Shown in pieces: positions 55,120 through 64,000 of a stretch of DNA of 64,000 bases (position 1 is the first letter of the stretch; every line of letters begins with the position of its first letter). The position numbers and the translations under genes are program-made. The notes beneath the pieces are model-generated. The model was not told the DNA's origin. It did not search any database and saw nothing but the letters and a program-made list of their open reading frames with translations. The stretch is taken from the NCBI GenBank assembly GCA_022747635.1, contig JAKTNV010000006.1:62759090-62823089 (forward strand), read 5' to 3'. This DNA comes from Hetaerina americana (lineage: Eukaryota; Arthropoda; Insecta; Odonata; Calopterygidae).

Positions 55120-58100
55120 ATTAATATTTGAACAAATGCTTTTCGACGAATATCACGTCGCTCTTTCAATGTTAACATTTGAATGGCTCAGGTGGGTGAA
55201 TATGAGATGAAAACAATATTTCTTTGATTTGGAGACCTTTAGGACATAGATGAAAAGTTTGGAGATTGTATACCACGGAAATTACAACAAAGAACAAGAT
55301 AGGCATGCTTGGTATGATAGATGCACAAGGAAGAGAAAAAAGAACTTCAAACATAAGCTTCTGCATTTAAGTTGCAAATTTTACAGATGCATCATTATTT
55401 TTATGAAAATAGCTTTAGATAAAGTCTTTAAGCACTAGATTGAAAAAGGTAAATAAATATTCATAACAAATAGCCTGACTAATTAACTTATAAAAAACTA
55501 TATCCTAAGCCTGCAAGACCAAAACTATATAGAGACAATGATTTGATAATCATTACCATGCAGTAAAAATGTGACAACCCCAAACGAATAATGAAATTAC
55601 ATTTCTGTTTGGGAAATGAATAATGAATGAAGGAAGGAGCTTAAAATAAAGTTCTTGACCGGTAAGAGAAGTACAAAGAGGGAAGGATTGAATTCTCTTG
55701 AGGGATTTACATTTTTGAGTGCTACGGCAATGCGTTAATCAATATTAATTTCAAAGAAAGTCAAAGGTTAGTGAAAAATTAAATTCGTGAAAAAATGTTA
55801 TGGGAAAAATTTATTTCTTAGCCTACTTGAAAGCGAGAAATTCATGCACTATGAAAATTGAAGTTTTTTTGGCAAAAATTCTTTTCGATTTCCTTTGGAA
55901 TGATTCATTAATTCGTATATATATGTAATAGATTTTTTATTTAAAAGTATTTCAAATGAGTTTTTTTGAGATTAAATTTTTCCTCAAAGAAAATATCATC
56001 ACAAATTAAACTAAAATTTATATATGATATTGCATGTTAAGTCATCAAAATCAACAGTTAAGAAAATCACATTTTTTTGTTTCGGAAAATTTCTAGGAAA
56101 TTGGAAAATTTGCAGTATTTGCAAAAAGTTTGCAGTATTTGCATGTTTTGTTATTAACACATAGATTAGTAAATATCTCCCATTTTGATAATCTCACATT
56201 ACGTGCCCTCGATTACAAACAAATTATTTGGAATTACGATTTTTTAGCAAATGATTTAGTAAAATTTCAATAAATAATTTTCTGCCAAAAGGGAATGTCT
56301 TTTTTTTAACCTGGTGGCGGAATTTATATTCAATTATATCACTAAAACTATATTAAAATATATAAAGGTCAAGTGACGTATCCATTTTTTGTTACAGCAA
56401 TTCAATAAAGCATGGTACTACGCATCTACACTACACCCAAGTGTATTTAACGACGCTGGACAGGAGCAGTTTAATGGCTATACGTTATTGGATAGATAAT
56501 TGGCTTTCGCTTGAAGGAAAGGTTTTACAAAAATGAGGTATTGCTTCTCAGATCAGAAAAAAGAATGAAAACTATTTAATGGATTGAAGCCTATGAAAAG
56601 TAAGCTCTTCAACAAGAATAAGAATGAATGAATGAGAATAGATCAATGGATTTAATCGATGACGGGAGGTCAAAGGATTTAATTAGCAGGTTATTAGAGT
56701 AATATTAATATGCTCTTTCAAAAAATAACATGGCATCACTGTTTGACAGAAGTTTAATAGGTACGTAATTCAACATCATTCACAAAAGATGAAAGTAATT
56801 TCGTAGGTATATTTCCGAAGGCAGGTTATGGAGTAAAGACTATGAAGAATAAGCAATTTTGGAACGGGAATGGATTAGTTGTCGACGTGTGTTATGTTAT
56901 GATAATTTGATCGATATGCATGTCTTATTTTTAATATGTATAACCATGTATTGGCATGTTTGTTTTTGTAATTTCGTATCCTTCACGTGAACGAAAAAGA
57001 ATAAACGACTTTGGTTTACTAAGAGACAGAGCGCTTGCGGTCAAGAATGAACAAGAATTTTGACGTGGGTAAAAGTCAAGTCCAACGCTTGAAGAAATGA
57101 ATGACAAGAAAAGGAGAAAAGGGTGAAAGTAAACCCGACAACCATCTGACAATCCCGAGTGTGGGAAAAAATTAACTTGGAAAAACGCCTGATTTGGAGC
57201 ATTCACTGACGCTTCAAGGGAATGAGGAGAGGGGAATAGGACAAGCGGGAAACAGAAAAATAATGTTTTAAATGTGGATTAGAACGGAAAGACAACGGGA
57301 AAATGATTTCGGCACACCTTGTCAAACTGAGTGGCAACTTGGGAGATTGAACGACGGAGGATTAAAATCCAGCATTAATGGACGATCAAAATGAATCCGG
57401 TTTAAAATGAATTCTAAAAATGAGATGAGGGAATTTGGGAAAAACGGGAGTAAAAGAAATTATATTGGCGAGCATATCGAATCAAACGGGATATAAATAT
57501 TTCCAAATATGTAGATTCTTTTGATAACTCCGCACACACGATGGAAAGCAATAAACCTACTCGGGATGATTTATCAAATAGGTTACATGATATCGGAAAC
57601 TCTTATACCTAATTCAAGTATGATTTTTTTAAATTCTTAATCAAATTAGCCTCGGGTAATCAATATATTTATCATATAATTATGCTGAGCACACAAAATA
57701 CTAATATAATCCACGCACTCCTTAGACTGTGAACTTTGCCTAAAATGCTACACTCATATTATAAACTCCGGCCAAACCTATTTAATTAGCCAAATTTACT
57801 AAAATAAAATTAAGTCAACCACTGACTTAACTCGGCAATCTTAATCTGAACTACACCTTTTTCTTCTAAGTCAAGTCATTAATTCCTCTTAAAACTTGTT
57901 TCATTTACCATTCACTTTTTAACCTAGTTTTATCAAACTGACAATCATTAAATGAGTTCGTATTTCCTTTGGGGATTGGGAAATGATTCAAGATCTTATA
58001 AAATTGCGAATAACAACTCGGACGTTTATTCTTCCTTTATTTCTTATTTAAAACATTTCCTTACTCTGTTTCTCGTTAGGAAGCTACAATAACGAGCGAA

Positions 58101-58280
58101 TTTGCATGGTCATTAAATGGTATCATTAGTACCTTGCTTCTATTTTCCATTAAACGACGGAGGCGGCGAGTAAGGTAGCGGATGGGATACTCGACCGTTG
58201 AAGGCCTTTTTTAGGATAGTTGGTCAATACGTAGGTCTTTTAATGGGTAGCTAATACAGTCGCCACAGCATTTCGGAGAG
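55120..58280. other. AT-rich DNA without recognisable features
   Basis: Includes a short direct repeat (TTTGCAGTATTTGCA twice, 56,109-56,145) and a purine-rich stretch near 57,090-57,460. No gene or element was assigned. Confidence 0.55.
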
Positions 58281-58305
58281 AGATTCAAATAAGTTTCAAA
58301 ATAAC

Positions 58306-58701
58306 TTGAATCGCAGATTCAATTCTGCTACTGCTTATGAATGCTATAAAAATTCCAACGGGAAAACGAATGGAAAACAAAACCAACACGAGAAAAAAAT
58401 TGCAGCAATCAGCAAAGTGCATCATGTAAGGGAAAACCCTCTCTGCACTCGTGGTGGACAAGTTAAATCAAAAAGAAAGGAAGTGCAGGTCGAGAAGCGG
58501 TTGAGCGTAATGCTAATAAACTGCATCAGTATTAAAAATAAAAGAGCCGAGGTCAGACATATATTCCAAAGTTTGGCTACGGATATAGTTAGGCGAACGG
58601 AGAGCTGGCTTGCGGAGGATGTTAACAACGGTGAAGTTTTCCCTTCAGGCTACAGTATATCGTATACAGGCGGAGGAGTATTCATTGCCATCAAAAAATA
58701 A
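58306..58701 (+). pseudogene. LINE B endonuclease N-terminus
   Basis: An open frame of 131 codons. Residues 1-65 are lysine-rich and unrecognised. From about 66 the APE pattern appears: VMLINCISIKNKRAEV (NCxSIxNK block), IVRRTESWL with the conserved Glu, VFPSGYSISY and GGGVFIAIKK, where a stop ends the frame. A degraded continuation at about 58,835-58,925 reads TPTTGNSILDLCF, the block deleted from LINE A. The Met start is simply the first in the frame. Confidence 0.75.
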
Positions 58702-59229
58702 TTGAAAAATCATATGCAAACATTTGATGACTAGATTGAGAGCTTTTGGTCCGCAATAGAGAGAAATAACCAGAAAAACATACAATTGGAAACCGCGATT
58801 CATGTGAGCCTACCCTTGATATACTCGTACTAACTGCCAACACAATGCGCCAAATAATAAAAACACCAACTACAGGCAACAGCATTCTAGATCTTTGCTT
58901 CATAAGCCATCCCGAAATGGTCACATATTATATGGGACGGAAGGTATAAGTGACTACTGAGTAATTGTAATCGAATTATCTGTTTCGGTAAACATAATTG
59001 TAAAACCCGTAAGAAAGGTATAAAAATTCGAGAAGGGTAATTTCAAGGATTTTTTCTTGTATCTAATCAAAAGCCTACAATTACTCATTGCTAAAACGCA
59101 CAATACTGGGGCCTGAGACTTCATGTAAGCATTTTTTGGATTTGATTAGACACGGTATAGAGACATATATCCGTACCAAAAATTAAAACAATGGTAACGA
59201 ACCATGATGGCACAACAGGGAGGTTTATA

Positions 59230-60330
59230 GGTCTTAAAGGCAGATATTTAAGGAAATTGCACTCAAGATACAAAAAACTATGCAAAACAGCCTGGGAACG
59301 CCTTCTAAAAGTGCACGAAGAAAATACATTACACATATTAGGGAAACAAAGAAAATATGGACCCTAGAAAATATTAAAAGAAAGTTTTTGTGCGGTTACT
59401 TGAATAATGACCCTTAGGTTTTTTGCTCATACTTCAGGGAATTGCTGGGAAAACGTCTAACCATAGATTCCCGCAAAGGCAGAAGTAGGAAAATATTTAA
59501 ATATAAATATACATAAATGTATGCACGCACAACACCCAAAAACTCTTTTAAATGATTCATTTCAAAGGGCGTACGACAAATGAAAGAAACCCAGTGAAGT
59601 CCACGTCACATCTATCGTAAAGATTGATGAAGTTAGAATTACGCATCTAGTTATCACGAAATAACTCCACATTAAGAGCAATAAATCACCCGGATCAGAA
59701 AATATTCTTACAAAGGTACTGAAAGATCTCGCACCCATAATTGCACCTTTTTTATAATACATGTTCAACAAACCGAATTCAGAAGGTGTTGTTCCCTTGA
59801 ATTGGAAAATAGCCAACATAACACCTATTTTTAAAAGCGGATATTAACAAGACCCCAGTAATTACCAACTAATATCGTTAACCTCCCTCTCCTGTAAAGT
59901 TATAGAACACTTTATAGTTAGTAAGGTCATGAAATTCCCCCTCACTCACGACCGACCATCCAGCTGACAACATGGATTCAAAATTAAGAGATCATGTGAA
60001 ACGCAGTTGGGATTTTTTAAAACTGTGATTCTACAATTGGGGGGACAGATATAAACCAGTAAATGCGATGTTCTTGGATTTCATAAAGGCCTTTGATAAA
60101 GTCTCACTTGTTTAACTGATTCACAAGTTGAAATGGTATGGAATAAACGACAAAGTAATAAACTGGACTCGGGTGCTCCATACTGACCGCGAAAAAAAGT
60201 TAGTAATGGATGGTTGAAGCTCTAATTATGTGCAAGTAACATCCAGCGTCCCACAGGTTTGCGCCAAAAGACCGCTACCATTTATCATTTACTACAATAC
60301 ACGTGTAATACTGATATTACCCTAAAAATA
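59230..60330 (+). pseudogene. LINE B linker and reverse transcriptase fragments
   Basis: Recognisable pieces in order are a linker at 59,230-59,470 and NKSPGSENILTKVLKDLAP at about 59,680. Next come NWKIANITPIFKSG at about 59,800, QDPSNYQLISLTSLSCKVIEH at about 59,850 with a Leu for the usual Pro, and MFLDFIKAFDKV at about 60,068. A decayed VPQ block lies near 60,250. Stops and frameshifts separate all of them. The FADD catalytic block is not found before homology jumps at about 60,340. Confidence 0.75.
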
Positions 60331-60349
60331 AAAAGGAGCATTAGACCCT

Positions 60350-60453
60350 TGCTGAAAACACTGCAATCTACAGGAAAACAGCGAATGACGTAGAATGCCC
60401 CCCCGCCACACGCCCTTGCGGCGGCTTGCGGGGTATTATGTAGATGTAGATGA
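60350..60453 (+). repeat. Nested 3'-end fragment of the CR1-like LINE family
   Basis: AAAACAGCGAATGACGTAGA resembles the LINE A sequence encoding the C-terminal FFPKTIRE and stop region. It is followed by a C-rich 3' UTR and GCGGGGTATTATGTAGATGT with a GTAGATGAA end, the family terminus. It lies in the same orientation inside LINE B coding sequence. Confidence 0.7.
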
Positions 60454-61120
60454 ATGTGAATCACTAAAAACTGGCTTAAACAACATTAAAAAATGATGTG
60501 AAGAATGGGAGCTGGAATTAAATACGAAAAAATGTACAACTATTTCTTAAACAACAGAAAATACACCAAACTTCACCTACTTACACACACTCGGCGGTGT
60601 TCGCATGAGCGTTGCGGATGAAGTAAAATACTTGGGAGTCACCATTGCATCGGATATTTCTTGGGGAAAACATATATGCACTACTTGTGGAGGGGCACTA
60701 AAAAAGCTGGCACTCATCAAACGTATAATCGGAAGGTCTATCGACGAAAAAGTGAAGGAAACGTGCTTTTTTTCTTTAGCAAGACCTCACATTGAGTATA
60801 TGGTGAGCGTTTGGGATCCATTAAAAAAAACATTTATTACAGAATTGAAGAGGGTGCAGAGAAAGGCCGCTAGGTTCGTACCAAAGGAAACAAAGCGTCA
60901 CACATTTAATGCAGAATCCGGGGTGGGAACCTTTAGATATGCGAAGAATCAGGGTGACTTATTTCAATTCAGGGATTGAGCAGGGATTAAACTTATTACA
61001 AAGATATAATGCGTGTGGTTTTGCATCCGACATTGGAGATATAATTAGACACCCTAATTACATTGGCAGGGTCGATACTATCACAAAATTAAAGAGACTG
61101 TCACACTGTCACTAGATTCA
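60454..61120 (+). pseudogene. LINE B C-terminal domain
   Basis: EEWELELNTKKCTT precedes an open frame at 60,605-60,979 with VKYLGVTIASDISWGKHI, KKLALIKRIIGRSIDEKVKE, ARPHIEYMVSVWDP and KRVQRKAARFV. It matches LINE A block by block. A frameshift near 60,930 leads to GLNLLQRYNACGFASDI and RHPNYIGR, corresponding to LINE A LNLLKTF, SDYIKNIIRTPTYYGR. This is the best-preserved part of LINE B. Confidence 0.82.
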
Positions 61121-61299
61121 AGTATTATTTTATCCCACAAACTATTCGCGACAACAAAAAAAGAGGGAACAAATAAAAAAATAATCGGTTAAATTCTCAC
61201 TAAACACTCTCCAAGTCTTGCGTCCGAACGCCCCCTGCCATGCGCCCATGTGCTGGGTGGCATGTAGGTGAATGGAGATAATGCATAAAGATATAGAGG

Positions 61300-62410
61300 G
61301 AATACATGAATCGCGCTCCTAGCCACATGTCCTTGCAACGATGTACATTAATTTGTTAACATGATTTCTATAGTCTCATATAATACTCCTAATCATCACG
61401 TCGGCTTATTTCCAAAGTCTGTCATAAAATCTGGTCTGTAAACTAACATGGAAGGCTAGTTAGGGGGAAACTCTACTACAAATACTATAGTCACTAATAT
61501 AATTATCATTAACAATAAAGTTCCGCCCATAACACTTAATTGCAGAGAAAGTGTTTTGTCTTGAAGGGTTTCATGAAGATTGATGAATATTTCTCCCCCT
61601 GCTCTTAAATGCATAATCAGCAAGCAAATATAAGTTACATTAGAAAAACTATCATTAGTTATGCATTGGAAAAGTTCTAACTTATTTCTTAAATTTGGGT
61701 TCAGAGATAATATCCTGCAGGAAGAAGTATTTAAGTGACCCAACATTCAATTCGCTGATCGATCTCGTTTGTTTATTATCGATAAACTGTTAAAAAACAG
61801 AAATAAATTAAAAATATAATTACACTAAAATTTTCTAAATTTTGCTATGGGCGGAATAAAGCTAGATTTTCAACAAACCTAGTGTTACAAAAAGCAGAGA
61901 AAAAATAACTGAAGGGATTTGAAATTCCTAAAATATTAGTTTGCTTAGGGTTTTCAAAGCCTGAAAGATCTCTTTTTCAAATTCATGTAATTAAATTGAA
62001 TACTATTAAACCTTACCTTATTATACTGTTTTTATAAATCTGTCACCTCTTTTTTTTAATTCATAAAATATCTAGAACTACACGTAACCCGATGGATCCT
62101 AAATGCCTGCGGTATATTTCACTTGCGGTGTTGCTAACGTAAAATACCACAAGCGAAATTAATGTGAAATAAAATTCAACAATGACATTTTATTCACTAC
62201 AGTTTTAATGGAATTTTAATTTTTAGCTGCTGCAAATAAAAAAAATAAGCACACATTAACGAGTGGGTATGGATCAATGGTCGAATTCAATTCAATTGAA
62301 CGGAATAAGCTACCTTGATGAAAGTCAAATGAAGCCAGGAACCGGCACCGGACCTTTTAATTAAAATAGTTTTATGCATTGCCAAACTGAGCAAGCAGTT
62401 TCCATTTCGC
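61300..62410. other. AT-rich DNA without recognisable features
   Basis: No element or gene signal was identified. Confidence 0.55.
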
Positions 62411-62419
62411 ACACTCACC

Positions 62420-62870
62420 CTGAGTTGCATCTGTCAGTAAATTGTGTGCATCCATTCAGGGTCTGCAGAGCACTAGGGAGGAGAGAAGTTTCTGCCGAAT
62501 GTTCACTGCAACGGCGAGTCGATTAGGTGAGAATGGAAAACTTTTCGCGGGGGGGGAGGCGTTCGAAGGGAGACAGAGGAGAGCGGAGAATTTCAGTGTA
62601 CAGTTCCTCGAGCGGTATAATTGATCGAAATTCCCAGGGATGAAAAAAAAACGTCCGAATCAACTGCCTCGGGAATGCCAAGTTCCAGAGGAAAAAAAGT
62701 TGTTGCCCTCTCTTCCCAGCGTTCGGAGGCCACAAACCCAGAGCGGCAACAGCCTTCGCTGCCAGACGCCCAAAAACTAGCATCCGGTAAAGCTACGAGG
62801 CTTTGGTCGAACGCTCGCTCAAACACCTGCTCAATGTAAACGCAATTGTTTGCGACGGAACCCTAGCCGA
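62420..62870. other. GC-elevated segment with small open frames
   Basis: Overlapping 60-86-codon frames occur on both strands. A GTGAG follows at 62,526 after a purine-rich stretch and could be a splice donor, but no exon can be supported. A possible promoter or 5' exon region; unproven. Confidence 0.35.
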
Positions 62871-64000
62871 CCTAATTATAACCTGTACTCATCCGGTATG
62901 ATTTCCAACTGGATATGAAACGGCTGCCTCCATACCCGAAGTTACGGAGTCAATATTAATTAGTCCCGTTTCAACATCTCATTTTGATAATTGTTTCAAA
63001 AAAACTCCCATTGGTAAATCTGTAAGGATATTAAAAAATAGCTTTCCTCAAAATATCAAAAATTCACCGATAATAAATTCTCCTTTTCAATCCACGTTAA
63101 AAAAACACAAAAAAATGATCTTGACGAATTGAAAAACAACTATCATGGTAGAAATTAATAATTTGAGATTTATTACATCTTTCCCCAGCACATGTCCCAC
63201 TTTGAAGTGTTTTCTTTGTTTTTTTTCGATTCGGTGCAAGTTTCACATTTGCTCCTTAAGATACAGTAAAAACACATTCACTGTTTGAATGCTTCCGCAG
63301 GAAAAACATGCATGCATTTAAAAAGAGTAGAAAATATTTTCCACATATTTTCATTCTAATTTAGATATATACCGACTTTATCACGATAATTGGTCAATCA
63401 CTTAGCATGTTTCAGGTGAATCAATCAATGCATTACCATATTGTAACTGTGATAAAGTCATATGATATATATGGTCCTAAGATATATTTTGAACCATGTT
63501 AATTTACTTTTAATTATATTAAAAACAATCCATTTCCCTTATCGTTCACAAATGCATGCTTTACTTCCGTTTTCTCCCTCTCTGAGAGTATTACTTCTTA
63601 GGAACATATCCTAATCACTATTTGGACAGCGCTCCAGGGAAAATGAGTAACCATTCTTACTCCAAATGACTGTCTCATCTAATAATCACCCAAAAATTCC
63701 TTGTTTTATGAAATGCCCCGGACTGATGTAAAATATCCATCGAGGGTGAAGGATTGACCTGTAGATAAAGAATTACGCCAGCGAAATGAAGCATGTTTAC
63801 TCGAAGAAGTAATTACGATAATAAACAATTGTTAAAAGTAATCGTATGGTGAAATCAAATGGACACACATCTAACAAAATCCTCTGCAATACCGCTGTTT
63901 CATGAGTAGCTGCTACCAAGCAATTGGAGACGCAAATAGTTCGAATATATGAGCTGCCCTCTTAGGTATGGGTGAAGTTAGAGACCAAAATTTCCATTTC
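62871..64000. other. AT-rich DNA without recognisable features
   Basis: Nothing recognisable to the end of the window. Confidence 0.55.

Larger units (their letters stand above)
58290..61290 (+). mobile_element. CR1/L2/Jockey-like LINE B, decayed, with nested fragment
   Basis: The same family group as LINE A but reaching further 5'. It has an ORF upstream part (58,306 on), the APE endonuclease N-terminus, degraded linker, RT pieces, the C-terminal domain (60,605-60,979), and a 3' UTR ending GGTGGCATGTAGGTGAATGG, a decayed form of the GTAGATGTAGATG tail. It is more mutated than LINE A. A 3'-end fragment of the same family sits inside it at about 60,350-60,453, where the FADD-containing RT segment should be. 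Confidence 0.85.

Overview
This window looks like repeat-dominated nuclear DNA from an animal, most likely an arthropod. The background is AT-rich and has long (TA)n microsatellites. It carries several mariner (DD34D) transposon families of the kind common in insects and other arthropods, an RTE-clade LINE with an APE-type endonuclease, a CR1/L2/Jockey-like LINE, and tRNA-derived SINE-like units. I see no convincing host protein gene, rRNA, functional tRNA, CRISPR array or bacterial-type operon. Nearly every protein-like open frame is a mobile-element relic or a translation of low-complexity DNA. I do not claim a species.

Layout. 0-14 kb: AT-rich DNA with a foldback unit set between (TA)n tracts (1.2-1.5 kb), a second copy of that unit (3.2 kb), an internally deleted mariner (6.9-7.4 kb), a GC-elevated purine/pyrimidine-switching domain (9-10.1 kb) and an RTE C-terminal relic (10.5-11 kb). 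14.3-27.4 kb is the core of the window. It holds a 5'-truncated CR1-like LINE (14.3-18.2 kb, target-site duplication visible) split by a rearranged mariner (14.5-15.7 kb), then full-length RTE copy 1 (18.49-21.74 kb), a mariner relic (21.9-22.4 kb), an antisense RTE relic (23.0-23.4 kb), and full-length RTE copy 2 (23.89-27.26 kb), which landed in another (TA)n-associated unit. 27.4-50.8 kb is mostly AT-rich DNA with scattered relics: a roughly 185 bp foldback repeat (32.2 kb), another internally deleted mariner (32.6-33.0 kb), a 753 bp mariner-derived miniature element with almost perfect TIRs and an open DNA-binding domain (33.7-34.5 kb), antisense RTE/BovB-like relics (36.9, 40.2-42.0 and 48.8 kb), SINE-like units (43.5, 47.5 and 48.1 kb) and a LINE endonuclease relic (45.7 kb). 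50.85-52.18 kb is a complete-ended mariner of the same family as the one at 14.5 kb. 53.5-55.1 kb is an old RTE relic. 58.3-61.3 kb is a decayed CR1-like LINE carrying a nested 3'-end fragment of its own family.

How the parts relate. The elements form a stratigraphy. Old, stop-riddled RTE and CR1-like relics lie beside two RTE copies and two mariner copies that are nearly identical to each other and so recent. RTE copies 1 and 2 share a 1,035-base block without a single difference, flanked by diverged sequence. That mosaic suggests gene conversion or template switching. All autonomous elements seen are broken: RTE copy 1 by a 1-base and a 125-base deletion plus a nonsense change, RTE copy 2 by two late nonsense codons and a changed conserved RT residue, and the two mariners by different small deletions. 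The most unusual structures are the (TA)n-bracketed unit with a conserved stem inside a hammerhead-core-like context, the mariner with an inverted duplicate 5' end, and the structured RTE 5' leader. No wholly new biological system is demonstrated.
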